A stretch of DNA of 64,000 nucleotides from Sulfurospirillum halorespirans DSM 13726 (GCF_001723605.1 NZ_CP017111.1:1674001-1738000), one strand, 5' to 3'; shown: positions 45,049 through 56,948, counted from the first letter of the stretch. Made by a program: numbers and translations. The notes: a model not told the origin generated them from the letters alone.

Positions 45049-45075
45049 TTAGCACTCTTCATGTTTAATTGCTTG
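45049..45075. promoter_or_regulatory. CIRCE-like operator (HrcA)
   Basis: TTAGCACTC (45049-45057), nine bases, then AATTGCTTG (45067-45075). The left arm matches CIRCE exactly, and the right arm keeps 5 of 9 positions. It covers the expected start of transcription and the hrcA ribosome-binding region. Confidence 0.75.
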
Positions 45076-45079
45076 GAAA

Positions 45080-45109
45080 ATTATACAACATTGAGTGTGA
45101 TGTTGTCAA
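45080..45109 (-). promoter_or_regulatory. Promoter of hrcA-grpE-dnaK
   Basis: On the minus strand TTGACA (45104-45109) and TATAAT (45080-45085), both perfect, are separated by 18 bases. This is a sigma70 heat-shock promoter of the repressor-controlled kind. Confidence 0.88.
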
Positions 45110-45110
45110 G
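45090..45110. promoter_or_regulatory. HAIR-like operator (HspR)
   Basis: ATTGAGT (45090-45096), seven bases, then TGTCAAG (45104-45110) match the HspR site CTTGAGT-N7-ACTCAAG at 11 of 14 positions. It overlaps the -35 and spacer of the hrcA promoter. A near-perfect ACAACAT/ATGTTGT repeat (45085-45106) shares the same place. Confidence 0.65.
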
Positions 45111-45138
45111 TAATGGTCAAAAAGAGAACACGTACAGG

Positions 45139-45150
45139 TTTACATGTAAA
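45139..45150. repeat. Iterated palindrome, intergenic
   Basis: Exact 12-mer about 30 bases upstream of the hrcA -35 box. Confidence 0.9.
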
Positions 45151-45214
45151 GAAGAAGGTGATGTAACAGGGCATAGGAGTAGTGCGTTAGAAGAGAAAAA
45201 AGAAGAAGGAACGA

Positions 45215-45385
45215 TTAGCGAATAGGATGTTTGAGGCGTTTTCTATTGCGCATGATCAGGAGTTTAAAAAAGTGCTTGATCTCACTTTTGCTCTCTTTGA
45301 GCTTGGAAAAAAAGGTCTCTTTTTCCGTAATGGCGGTAAAGATGTCATTTAAAGCTTGTCTTTCGTTTTGGGACAACGTACTCAT
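45215..45385 (-). CDS. 56-residue basic protein coupled to an XRE regulator
   Basis: The frame starts MSTLSQNERQALNDIFTAIT and ends in a strongly basic stretch (MRNRKRLKHPIR). Its ATG overlaps the stop of the upstream XRE gene as ATGA, and AAAGGATG stands before it, so translation is probably coupled. The product is helical with a positive C-terminus. No family recognised. It might modulate the regulator or bind nucleic acid. Confidence 0.6.
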   Translation of the reverse strand: MSTLSQNERQALNDIFTAITEKETFFSKLKESKSEIKHFFKLLIMRNRKRLKHPIR

Positions 45386-45630
45386 TTTTCATCCTTTAGT
45401 TCGTGTGATATGCGTTGAATTAAACGAAGAGCATCGCCTTCATCTAACTCTCCAAGCATTTTAAAAATGGCGGATGCAGCTTGTGGCTGAGAATTACCAA
45501 GTTTCCAGTCTTGATACGTTCGCATCGATACACCCAATTTATCTGCCATCTCACGCTGAGAAATCTTCTTGCCTAAAAATTTAGACTCAACAGCATTATG
45601 AAGGAGATTAAAAATATCGTTTGTTTTCAT
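45382..45630 (-). CDS. Small XRE-type helix-turn-helix regulator
   Basis: The 82-residue protein has a Cro/C1-type helix-turn-helix at about 20-60 (ISQREMADKLGVSMRTYQDW, then GNSQPQAASAIFKML) and a short acidic tail. It is preceded by TATAAT (45659-45664 on this strand) and a short leader with little ribosome-site complementarity. Several TACGnTTTTT-like repeats lie upstream (45671-45800) and may be its operator. With the 56-residue partner it forms a two-gene module between rpsO and hrcA. It could be a remnant of a mobile element or an autonomous switch. Confidence 0.82.
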   Translation of the reverse strand: MKTNDIFNLLHNAVESKFLGKKISQREMADKLGVSMRTYQDWKLGNSQPQAASAIFKMLGELDEGDALRLIQRISHELKDEK

Positions 45631-45658
45631 GTATAGGATTCTAGCTAAGGCTGGTTTA

Positions 45659-45800
45659 ATTATACATAAATACGATGTTTTTATAAGTTATTATATCTAA
45701 AAAATAACGTTTTACTACGTTTTTAACACATTATTTTGTTAAAAAATACTTTTATTTAAATATTTTACTCATTTAATGTTTATATTCATACGGTTTTTCG
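45659..45800. promoter_or_regulatory. Repeat-rich control region upstream of the XRE gene
   Basis: The region holds a TATAAT -10 (45659-45664, minus strand) and four related elements: TACGATGTTTTTA (45671), AACGTTTTA (45706), TACGTTTTTAA (45716), and TACGGTTTTTCG (45789). The last is part of an inverted repeat ATACG-N6-CGTAT. The region is otherwise A/T-rich with no gene. Confidence 0.4.
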
Positions 45801-45901
45801 TATAAATATAAAAAACAGAAAAGAATGACTGTGAAAGTAATGTATGAAAAAGGAGAAGCTAAAAATATTTACATGTAAAAGAAAAAAGGGGATGAAAGGA
45901 A
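45801..45901. other. A/T-rich gap between the XRE module and rpsO terminator
   Basis: It contains an exact TTTACATGTAAA (45868-45879) and purine-rich sequence. The only plus-strand frame with a passable ribosome site is 17 codons from 45825 and ends at the TAA within the palindrome; I do not call it. Confidence 0.4.
45868..45879. repeat. Iterated palindrome, intergenic
   Basis: Exact 12-mer between the XRE control region and the rpsO terminator. Confidence 0.9.
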
Positions 45902-45937
45902 GAGAAAAAGAGGTGTAGGATGGAATTTCCACCCTAC
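45902..45937 (-). terminator. Terminator of rpsO
   Basis: On the minus strand GTAGGGTGG and CCATCCTAC (one G-U pair) form a 9-bp stem with loop AAATT, followed by ACCTCTTTTTCTC. Confidence 0.8.
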
Positions 45938-45951
45938 GTGTAAAGCACTGA

Positions 45952-46230
45952 CTATTTTTTATTATCTCTAATAGAAAGCTCTTTAATGATTTTGCTGTAA
46001 GTCACAAAATCTGTACGTTTAAGATATTTCATCAATCGTTTACGTTGACCAACGAGTTTAAGAAGTCCTAATCTTGAAGAGTGATCTTTTTTATTACTCT
46101 GAAGATGTCCTGTTAAATCAACAATTCTTTTTGAAAGAAGCGCGATTTGTACCTCTGGAGAACCTGTGTCTCCCTCTTTTCTGCCAAACTGACTAACAAT
46201 TACTTGTTTTTCCGCCGAACCTAAAGCCAT
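45952..46230 (-). CDS. rpsO: Ribosomal protein S15
   Basis: S15 binds 16S rRNA and the S6/S18 pair during 30S assembly. The 92 residues include GDTGSPEVQIALLSKRIVDL and KDHSSRLGLLKLVGQRKRLM. I chose ATG 46230, after GGAGGTCATT; the frame is open for 43 codons upstream but without family similarity. A promoter lies 51 bases upstream and a terminator follows. It is divergent from the rrf2-flhA pair. Confidence 0.98.
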   Translation of the reverse strand: MALGSAEKQVIVSQFGRKEGDTGSPEVQIALLSKRIVDLTGHLQSNKKDHSSRLGLLKLVGQRKRLMKYLKRTDFVTYSKIIKELSIRDNKK

Positions 46231-46281
46231 AATGACCTCCTGATTGGTATTTGATTTTTTGCTTTTATACAAAAGCTTGGA

Positions 46282-46310
46282 ATTGTAGCTAAAAAAAGTA
46301 AAATTGTCTA
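46282..46310 (-). promoter_or_regulatory. Promoter of rpsO
   Basis: On the minus strand TAGACA (46305-46310), 17 bases, TACAAT (46282-46287). Confidence 0.7.
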
Positions 46311-46470
46311 TCTCTACGTTCAGCCGTATCGTTTGTCTTTGCAAAGAGCCTCTTAGCACAACTTCAAGTCTCTCCAGCCTTTAGGAATTATCTTCGTAAT
46401 TAAAGCTAAATATAACGTTTATTTAGTACAATATTTCTCTTATTTAACCTAGAATATTTGAGGAAAACCC

Positions 46471-46875
46471 ATGCTATTAACCAAAGCCAGTGAATATGCA
46501 CTGCTATCATTAATTCTTATTTCTCAAAAAAATACCCCACAAGATGTCGATACACTCTCCAGCCAACTCGGTATTTCTAAAAGCTTTTTAGCCAAAATCC
46601 TTCAAGCATTAGCCAAAGAGAACATTTTAAGCTCTTTTAAGGGAGCTCATGGTGGTTTTTTACTCGCCAAAAAACCTGAAGAGCTGACGTTGAAAATGAT
46701 CGTAGAGTGTGCTGAGAAAAAGCAAACGATGGTTTTTGAATGCTCGCCTTCAACCCAAAAATGCCCTGGTGGCAAGGGAACGTATTGTCGTGTTTGGCCT
46801 ATTCTCAATAAGCTTCAAACAAAAATTGATCTATTTTTAGATACTATGACACTTAAAGATATTATTGAAATTTAA
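46471..46875 (+). CDS. Rrf2-family regulator with three cysteines
   Basis: The 134-residue protein has the Rrf2 winged helix (KASEYALLSLILISQKNTP, GISKSFLAKILQALAKENIL) and a loop with three cysteines, CSPSTQKC then PGGKGTYC, spaced C-X6-C-X7-C. IscR uses C-X5-C-X5-C, so an Fe-S cluster is likely but with different spacing. It lies 9 bases before flhA and is divergent from rpsO, the same order as in Campylobacter jejuni. Its targets are unknown; redox or iron control of the flagellar gene is conceivable. Confidence 0.88.
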   Translation: MLLTKASEYALLSLILISQKNTPQDVDTLSSQLGISKSFLAKILQALAKENILSSFKGAHGGFLLAKKPEELTLKMIVECAEKKQTMVFECSPSTQKCPGGKGTYCRVWPILNKLQTKIDLFLDTMTLKDIIEI

Positions 46876-46884
46876 GGGTGTTGA

Positions 46885-49077
46885 TTGGCTAAAAATCAAA
46901 ATGCGCTACTATCAAGGATCATTCCTTATTTAGAGCCTATTGTCAAAGCAAAAGATCTTACAGTTGTTGTTTTTATCGTCTCTATTATGGCGATTATTAT
47001 CGTTCCACTTCCCAGTGCTATACTCGATTTTTTCTTGGTTATTTCGCTCTCTATTTCGGTTTTGATCATCCTGATTTCGCTTTATATCCCAAAGCCCACG
47101 GATCTCTCAACCTTTCCGACACTTATTTTGATCATTACGCTCTTTAGGCTTTCGTTGAACATTGCGACCACCAGAATGATCTTGACGAACGGACATTTAG
47201 GGCCTGACGCCGTAAGTGAAATTGTCTCTAGCTTTGGGCAATTCGTCGTCGGGGGCAATTATGTCATTGGTGTTGTTGTCTTTACGATTCTTGTCTTAAT
47301 TAACTTTATGGTTATTACCAAAGGTTCCACGAGGGTTGCAGAGGTTGCAGCACGTTTTACACTCGATGCGATGCCGGGTAAACAGATGGCAATTGACGCC
47401 GATCTTAATGCGGGTTTGATTGATGAAAAAACCGCGCGCAAGCGTCGTGAAGAGATTATCCAAGAGGCAAACTTTTACGGTGCGATGGACGGTTCGAGTA
47501 AGTTTGTTAAGGGTGATGCCGTTGCTGGTATCATCATCACGATTATTAACATTATTGGTGGTTTTCTCATCGGTTCTTTTCAACATGGGCTGGAACTTGC
47601 TGTCAGTGCGCAAACCTATACAATTCTCACCATTGGCGATGGTTTGGTTTCGCAACTTCCTGCCTTGATTACATCAACGGCAACGGGTATTTTGATCACA
47701 AGAGCGAATAAAGCAGATGACGTCAGCTTCTCCGATGGTGCCGTTGAACAACTCTTTGGAGAGCATAGAACACTGCTCATCGTAGGCTTTATTTTGGTTC
47801 TATTTGCACTGGTTCCAGGGCTTCCAACGCTCTCATTAATGTTTGTTGGGCTCATTTTCGTAGGACTTGGGTACCTGGTTAAACAGACCAATGATGGCAG
47901 TTTTTCCTTCCAAAAATTCTTCGCTTCAACTCCTCTTGCGATGCAAAAAGCCAAACAAGAAGCAGACAGTAAAGCACAAAGTGCTCAAGCACCTAAAAAG
48001 ACGCCTGAAGAGCTTCGTAAAGAAGAAGAGACGACCCTTAATGACATTCTTAAACTCGAAATTTTGGAACTTGATTTGGGTTACCAACTCATCAAACTTG
48101 CTGATCCTGCACAAGGTGGCGACCTTTTGGATAGGGTTAAAAGTATGCGCCGTAAAATTGCATCCGATTTTGGATACCTCATTCCACAAGTGAGGATTCG
48201 CGATAACTTGCACCTTACGCCCAATCATTATCAACTCTTGCTCAAAGGCATTGAGATCGGCAATGGCGAAATTTATCCTGATAAATTTATGGCGATGGAC
48301 AGTGGACTTACCATCGATAAAGTCCAAGGAATTCCTACCAAAGAGCCTGCGTTTGGGCTTGATGCCATTTGGATTGAGGCGAGTGCCAAAGAAGATGCGA
48401 TTATTAAAGGTTACACGACGGTTGATCCAGCCACGGTGATTTCAACACATTTAAGTGAACTCATTAAAAAATATGCCGAAGAGCTTCTTACACGCCAAGA
48501 GGTTCAAAGCCTTATTGATAAACTTCAAAAAGATTATCCTGTGGTGGTGACCGATTGTCTCAAAGTTGCCAATGTGGGGCTTATTCAAAAAGTGCTTAAA
48601 GCACTGCTTCGTGAGAAAATTCCGATTAAAGACCTTCTCACCATTATTGAGACGATCAGTGATGTAGCCGAAGTGACCAAAAATGTCTCTATTATCGTGG
48701 AGCAGGTACGTGCCAAACTTTCACGTGTTATTACTAAGCTATATAAAGATGATAACGGTGTTCTAAGGCTTCTGACGTTTAATGCAGGAACCGAGCAGAA
48801 GCTTTTGGATGCGCTGAGAGAACGCGATGGTGTACGCGATTTGGTGCTTAACATCGGGCAAATTAACACGTTGGTGAAAGCCAGCAGCGACGAAGCAACC
48901 AAGCTGCTTCACAAAGGCATTGCACCGGTTGTCATCATTGTTGATCCACTGTTGCGCAAACCGCTCTCTGATATTTTTGATAAATTTGGACTCGACATCG
49001 TGGTACTCTCCCATGCAGAGATTGATTCAAGCTCCAAATTTGAAGTGATGGGCGCCATAGAGATTGAAAAACTCTAA
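46885..49077 (+). CDS. flhA: Flagellar biosynthesis protein FlhA
   Basis: FlhA is the export-gate membrane protein of the flagellar type III system. The 730 residues have about eight membrane helices in the first 330, with VSDFLLVI-like DFFLVISLSISVLI, the FHIPEP loop region PGKQMAIDADLNAGLI, and a large cytoplasmic domain that receives chaperone-substrate complexes. The start is a TTG with AAGGGTG before it. In Campylobacter and Helicobacter, FlhA is also needed to activate sigma54 flagellar genes. It contains no palindrome copy. Confidence 0.97.
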   Translation: MAKNQNALLSRIIPYLEPIVKAKDLTVVVFIVSIMAIIIVPLPSAILDFFLVISLSISVLIILISLYIPKPTDLSTFPTLILIITLFRLSLNIATTRMILTNGHLGPDAVSEIVSSFGQFVVGGNYVIGVVVFTILVLINFMVITKGSTRVAEVAARFTLDAMPGKQMAIDADLNAGLIDEKTARKRREEIIQEANFYGAMDGSSKFVKGDAVAGIIITIINIIGGFLIGSFQHGLELAVSAQTYTILTIGDGLVSQLPALITSTATGILITRANKADDVSFSDGAVEQLFGEHRTLLIVGFILVLFALVPGLPTLSLMFVGLIFVGLGYLVKQTNDGSFSFQKFFASTPLAMQKAKQEADSKAQSAQAPKKTPEELRKEEETTLNDILKLEILELDLGYQLIKLADPAQGGDLLDRVKSMRRKIASDFGYLIPQVRIRDNLHLTPNHYQLLLKGIEIGNGEIYPDKFMAMDSGLTIDKVQGIPTKEPAFGLDAIWIEASAKEDAIIKGYTTVDPATVISTHLSELIKKYAEELLTRQEVQSLIDKLQKDYPVVVTDCLKVANVGLIQKVLKALLREKIPIKDLLTIIETISDVAEVTKNVSIIVEQVRAKLSRVITKLYKDDNGVLRLLTFNAGTEQKLLDALRERDGVRDLVLNIGQINTLVKASSDEATKLLHKGIAPVVIIVDPLLRKPLSDIFDKFGLDIVVLSHAEIDSSSKFEVMGAIEIEKL

Positions 49078-49120
49078 GCCCTTCTAGTACAAACCAAACC
49101 ATTCAGCATTAAGGATTTTT

Positions 49121-50146
49121 ATGAACTACACGTTACACCACCTCTCACACACGGATTTAGATGGCTACAGCTGCCAGATGGTGAGTGCGCACTATTTTGA
49201 TTCGATTCGATTTTATAACTCCAATTACGGCAAAGAGATCAACGAGTGTTTCAACCAAATTTTAGCCACGATTCAAAGCTCAGAATCCCAAAAACATGTA
49301 ATTCTTATCACCGATCTCAATCTTACAATGGATCAAGCCAAAGAGTTTGAATCCAAAGTGAGCATTTGCGACAAAGAGATTATGATGTTTGTACTCGACC
49401 ATCACAAAACAGGACAAGAGTGCGCGGATGCTTTTGAGTGGTACTATCTTGATTCAAGCCGTTGTGCTACCAAAATTACCTATGATTTTTTCAGCGCTTT
49501 GTATGGCAAAGACGAAAAACTTAGCCATTATGTAGACGTCGTTAATGCGGTCGATATTTGGCTTGAGGATAAACCTGAGTTTGAATTAGGAAAAGTCTGT
49601 ATGGGGCTTGTCAGTGGCGCTAGAGAGGTCAATAAGATCATGTTCCCTGAAGAGAACAGCAAATACATTTTTGCCCTACTTTCTAAAGCTCAAGAGTACT
49701 TTACATGTAAAGAAGCACACATCGCTTTAGACGACGCCATACACGGGATTAAAAAGTCATTTTTTACAACCAGCAAAAACGATACACTGAGCAACCTCGT
49801 CTCCGCTTATAATGTTATTTTACTCACGCAAAATAGAGACAAAATGCAAATTAGCTACAAAGAGTACAAAGGCATTCTCACCTACAACATCGGTAATGTC
49901 TCGGTCATCGGCAATGACTTTTTAACCGCCAATCCCGATCTAGACTTCTTTATGGACATCACCTCGAAAAAGACCATCAGCCTGCGCTCCAACGGCAAAG
50001 TCGACGTCAGTAAGATGGCAGCACACATCGCCAATGGTGGCGGTCATCACAATGCAAGCGGTGGACTTCTCAGCAATTTTAAAGATGCTTTTATCTATGA
50101 TACTATCAAATCACAAGTGATGAGCATCATCACCAATAAAGGATAA
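49121..50146 (+). CDS. DHH/DHHA1 phosphoesterase
   Basis: The 341-residue protein has a DHH domain (SHTDLDGYSC, LITDLNLT, FVLDHHKTG) and a DHHA1 C-terminus with GGGHHNASGG. These motifs bind two manganese ions. Family members degrade nanoRNAs or cyclic dinucleotides, and Campylobacterota homologues are sometimes called oligoribonuclease NrnB; the exact substrate is an inference. A palindrome copy (49700) encodes FTCK. Two diguanylate cyclases occur in this window, so pGpG is a possible substrate. Confidence 0.9.
   Translation: MNYTLHHLSHTDLDGYSCQMVSAHYFDSIRFYNSNYGKEINECFNQILATIQSSESQKHVILITDLNLTMDQAKEFESKVSICDKEIMMFVLDHHKTGQECADAFEWYYLDSSRCATKITYDFFSALYGKDEKLSHYVDVVNAVDIWLEDKPEFELGKVCMGLVSGAREVNKIMFPEENSKYIFALLSKAQEYFTCKEAHIALDDAIHGIKKSFFTTSKNDTLSNLVSAYNVILLTQNRDKMQISYKEYKGILTYNIGNVSVIGNDFLTANPDLDFFMDITSKKTISLRSNGKVDVSKMAAHIANGGGHHNASGGLLSNFKDAFIYDTIKSQVMSIITNKG
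49700..49711. repeat. Iterated palindrome in the DHH gene
   Basis: Exact 12-mer, read as FTCK. Confidence 0.9.
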
Positions 50147-50148
50147 TC

Positions 50149-50418
50149 ATGGAAGCCAAGGACCTTAAAAAAGAGTTAGAGCGAGCCGAGATTGAAGTCG
50201 AAGAGATGGCGATGCAGTTGGCTGACATGTTAGGCGCTGCCCTCTTCTTCGCAGGTGTTAAAAAAGAAGATCTGCCTAAGGCAATCGATCTTTACCTAAA
50301 AGGGCTTGATGAAGTCTTTGAAGACGAAGATGAAGACAGCGAGATGGGCTTTGAAGAGGTCATCGAAGTCATTGAATACATCCGCAACAAAAACCCTAAA
50401 CTGTTTCATAAAGCCTAA
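50149..50418 (+). CDS. Acidic 89-residue protein, unknown
   Basis: The product is helical and strongly acidic (EVFEDEDEDSEMGFEE in the middle), with a hydrophobic stretch MLGAALFFAGV at about 28-38. It begins 2 bases after the DHH gene's stop and is followed by a strong terminator, so it is the second gene of that transcript. No family recognised. Confidence 0.78.
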   Translation: MEAKDLKKELERAEIEVEEMAMQLADMLGAALFFAGVKKEDLPKAIDLYLKGLDEVFEDEDEDSEMGFEEVIEVIEYIRNKNPKLFHKA

Positions 50419-50448
50419 GTGTAGAGAATTTCTCTACACCTTTTTTTT
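50419..50448 (+). terminator. Terminator overlapping the end of cmoA
   Basis: GTGTAGAGA and TCTCTACAC (50419-50439, loop ATT) form a perfect 9-bp stem followed by C and eight T. The cmoA stop codon (50434-50436 on the other strand) and its last lysine codons lie within it. Confidence 0.92.
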
Positions 50449-51144
50449 AGCGATAAATGTCGCGAAATTTCCCCATTTAAAAATAACTTCGATCGTCTCA
50501 AATCCTGCATTTCTCAGCATCGCTTTGTTTTCATCTTCGGTGTAAGGAATCAAAACGTTCTCTAACGCTTCTCGCTTCTGCGCGATTTCAAAGTCACTGT
50601 AGCCTTGTTCACGTTTAAAATCATAGTAGAGATCAATCATCTCTTTATTGAGCACTTTGTCTTCAAACACAATCTTTTCGCTAAAAATAAAAAGACCATT
50701 TGGATTGAGCGCATCGTACAGCTTAGCGACAAAGGCAGCACGTTGCAGAGGACGGATAAATTGAAGCATATAATTGGCAATAATGACATCTTTACATGTA
50801 AGCGCTACGTGTGTGATGTCTGCGTGTTCTAAATCTATATTTGCCCCATACGCATGCACCTTTTGGCGGGCAAGATGCAACATCGCTTCAGCATTATCGA
50901 TGCCTAAGAGGTGGTAGCTTTTATCGCTTTTTTTATGCAAAGCCAGCAGTGTATTGGCGGTTGAACACCCAAGGTCAACAATATGCGCACCCTCTTTTAC
51001 ATGGTGACAAATCGTTTTACATGTAAGCGCAATGACCTCTTTATAAAAAGGAATTGAGCGCTCAAGCATGTCGTCAAAAACGACTGCAACATCTTCATCA
51101 AACTCAAATTGTTTGGTAATCGGTTTCGTAAATACTTTGTCCAT
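50434..51144 (-). CDS. cmoA: Carboxy-S-adenosylmethionine synthase
   Basis: CmoA makes carboxy-SAM from SAM and prephenate for tRNA U34 modification. The SAM motif is VDLGCSTANTLLAL, and the N-terminal DKVFTKPITKQFEFDEDVAVVFDDM matches the family. I chose ATG 51144 over the one seven codons upstream on that basis. Length is 236 residues. The C-terminal KKKV is encoded inside a terminator T-run. Two palindrome copies (50792, 51017) encode LTCK. CmoB is encoded 20 kb away in this window. Confidence 0.93.
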   Translation of the reverse strand: MDKVFTKPITKQFEFDEDVAVVFDDMLERSIPFYKEVIALTCKTICHHVKEGAHIVDLGCSTANTLLALHKKSDKSYHLLGIDNAEAMLHLARQKVHAYGANIDLEHADITHVALTCKDVIIANYMLQFIRPLQRAAFVAKLYDALNPNGLFIFSEKIVFEDKVLNKEMIDLYYDFKREQGYSDFEIAQKREALENVLIPYTEDENKAMLRNAGFETIEVIFKWGNFATFIAKKKV

Positions 51145-51249
51145 TACAATCCATATCCATCCCATAAAATTCTTTTCAATTATAACAAAAATTAGTTAGT
51201 ATTAAGCATTCTCTTCTTATACTGTCACTACTTCCAAACAGGTCATATA

Positions 51250-52032
51250 ATGAACAAACAACTGCAAGAGCTTACCGATTTAACGATTAAAGAGATACGC
51301 AACCTTGAAATTGTTTTGCCTGAAATTTACCGCGATATTTTCTACAGCAAAGCTAAAGATCTTGGCATTAAACTCAGTGACATTGACAAAGAAGCCGCTA
51401 TGCTCTACGCGCTTCGCAAAATTCAGCTGATTCAAAACGAGACCGAACGCTCAGCCTCAGCGCTCAAAGAAAATGTGATGAATGCCAAAATCGCCATCAC
51501 CAATAAAGACAATATGGCATTGCAATTTATTGAAGACAATATGATTGAGTTAGAGACACGAATCGCTTCGTTGCTAGAAGAGCTTTACATTGATGATTTG
51601 ACGCGCTTGTATAATCGAAGGTGGCTTTTTGAGAAGTTTCTCAAAGACGATCACTTTAAAAGCAATGGGCATTTAGCCTTTGTCGACCTCAATCACTTTA
51701 AGGAGGTCAACGATCAATTTGGTCATATCATTGGCGATAAAGTCTTACATGTCATTGGAAAAGTGCTTATGAAGGTACCCAATACGACAGCGATTCGTTT
51801 TGCAGGCGATGAGTTTATCATCTTAAGCGAACAGCATGACGAAGACGAAATACATAAAATTTTACATACAGTCAATCAAAACCTACTCAAAACACCGTTT
51901 AAACATAATAAAGAGCTCTTTTACATCGATTTTTCATTTGGCGTAGCCTCTTTTAAAGCCAAAGATAGTTTTAAAAAAGTGTTAGAAGATGCCGATACAA
52001 AGATGTATAACTACAAAAAATCTCTCAAATAG
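51250..52032 (+). CDS. Soluble diguanylate cyclase (AGDEF variant)
   Basis: The 260-residue protein has an N-terminal helical region (about 1-115) with no membrane segment and a C-terminal GGDEF domain. The signature reads RFAGDEFIILSE at about 183-194, a variant that keeps activity in many enzymes. There is no RxxD inhibitory site five residues upstream (KVPN instead), so product inhibition is not expected. Its 3' end overlaps ribF convergently by 22 bases. Input signal unknown. Confidence 0.88.
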   Translation: MNKQLQELTDLTIKEIRNLEIVLPEIYRDIFYSKAKDLGIKLSDIDKEAAMLYALRKIQLIQNETERSASALKENVMNAKIAITNKDNMALQFIEDNMIELETRIASLLEELYIDDLTRLYNRRWLFEKFLKDDHFKSNGHLAFVDLNHFKEVNDQFGHIIGDKVLHVIGKVLMKVPNTTAIRFAGDEFIILSEQHDEDEIHKILHTVNQNLLKTPFKHNKELFYIDFSFGVASFKAKDSFKKVLEDADTKMYNYKKSLK

Positions 52033-52833
52033 ACTCTACAGGTTCCAAGGCATTTTCGAGCTTCCTCGCAATCGTGTTCAATTTGGGATTTCAGTTCACT
52101 TAAGCTGTTAAATTTTTGATTATCGCGCAAAAACGCTACAAAAAAGAGCTCAACTGCGCCATGAATTTCAGGAATCGTCGCATCTAAAATATGCGTCTCA
52201 ATGGAAAATGCCCCATCGGTACTCTCTCTTACCCCAATAAACGAAACAGAATCGTAAATCGTTTGCGCAATGCGCGTACGTGTCGCATAAACACCTGCGT
52301 GCGGAATGAGATATTCCAAGACTTTGAGGTTTAACGTTGGAACAAGCTCTTTTTTACCAAGCCCTTGCCCCGTGACAACATCACCTGTTATGGCATATTC
52401 GCGCCCTAAAAAGCGGTTTGCCTCTTCTAAACGCCCCTCTTGTAAGTAGGTGCGAATCAAGCTAGAATGCACGGAATTGCCTTGGTAGCTGAACTCTTCA
52501 ACAATCACCACGTCACCATCAAAAAACGTTTTGAGATCTTTCGCCGTGCAAGAGCGGTGTTTTCCAAAACAAAAATCATAGCCAACAACAATTTTTTTAA
52601 GATGAGGAAACTCTTTTTTTAAAAGCTCAACAAACTCCGCACCACTGAGGTCTTTTACTTTGAGAAAATGAAAAAACATACACGGGTAGCCCGCATATTC
52701 GCTACGCTTAATCCCAGGAGTTAGGTTTGCTTGGTCTTTGTCGATGACGAAAAGTGCCCCGTGAGATCCTAAATGGTTGATAAGCTGTCTGTGCCCTACG
52801 TGAATGCCATCAAAACTACCGATGGCAAGGGTG

Positions 52834-56240
<3,407 letters not shown>

Positions 56241-56251
<11 letters not shown>

Positions 56252-56939
56252 TTTTTTTGATCTCCTCGGTCTCAATGCTACTGCTTGCCTCTTCAGATGC
56301 TGGTATCACCGTTTCGACGCCTTCAGATTCGTTTACATGTAAAGGTATTTCTTCGTTCTCTTCAGGCAAAGAAGTCTCAGGTACGACGGTTTCACTAAGC
56401 GCATCCGTCGTCTCCTCTAAAACAGCCGAAACGTCGCTTTCATCTTGTTCTTTGGCCTCTTCAAGTTGTGCATAGATGTCCAACGCCTCTTTGGTGGCCG
56501 TTGCAACCTCATTGTACGTTCCCTCTCGAATGTGCCTCCAAATATCGCGCCTGACCAAGCTTAAGACATAACGCCTATCGCCTCCAACCACACGACCAAG
56601 CTCATGACCGCCACACGTTGGGCAGACAAAAAAGGTGATTTTATGCTGTAAGGTCTCTTCCGAACGACAATTTTCATCATCCACCATCAGCATGCTTTGA
56701 CACTTAGGACAATAACACCAAAGCCCGATGACATCGCCTTTTTTATACTTCCAACGCCACAACACTTTAAATAAAATGAGTTCACGAAATCTAAAATATT
56801 TAGGGCGCATCAAAACGCGAGCAACAAAAGGAAAGGCAAGTAAAATAATACAAATTGCAATGGCGCCACTGTTGACAACCCATTGAGGAATAGCGTAAAG
56901 CTCACTGATACGGTTTAAAAGATCGATAATTTTTTCCAA
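56241..56939 (-). CDS. Membrane protein with zinc ribbon and acidic tail
   Basis: The 232-residue protein has one membrane helix (about 24-46, AIAICIILLAFPFVARVL), then a basic stretch and a four-cysteine ribbon (CYCPKCQS, CPTCGGHEL, about 74-110). After a second basic patch it ends in an 80-residue Glu/Ser/Thr-rich tail that looks disordered. The ribbon should face the cytoplasm. I recognise no family. A palindrome copy (56332) encodes LHVN in the tail. It lies between folP and the TSUP gene in one long transcript. Confidence 0.78.
56332..56343. repeat. Iterated palindrome in the zinc-ribbon membrane protein gene
   Basis: Exact 12-mer, read as LHVN in the acidic tail. Confidence 0.9.
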
Positions 56940-56948
56940 AAAAGAGTC

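Noticed and set aside
45215..45630. Confident toxin-antitoxin call for the XRE pair
   Set aside because: The 56-residue product has no toxin motif, and the order alone does not establish it.
45825..45878. 17-codon frame ending in the palindrome's TAA
   Set aside because: It is too short, has a poor ribosome site, and its stop is supplied by the repeat.
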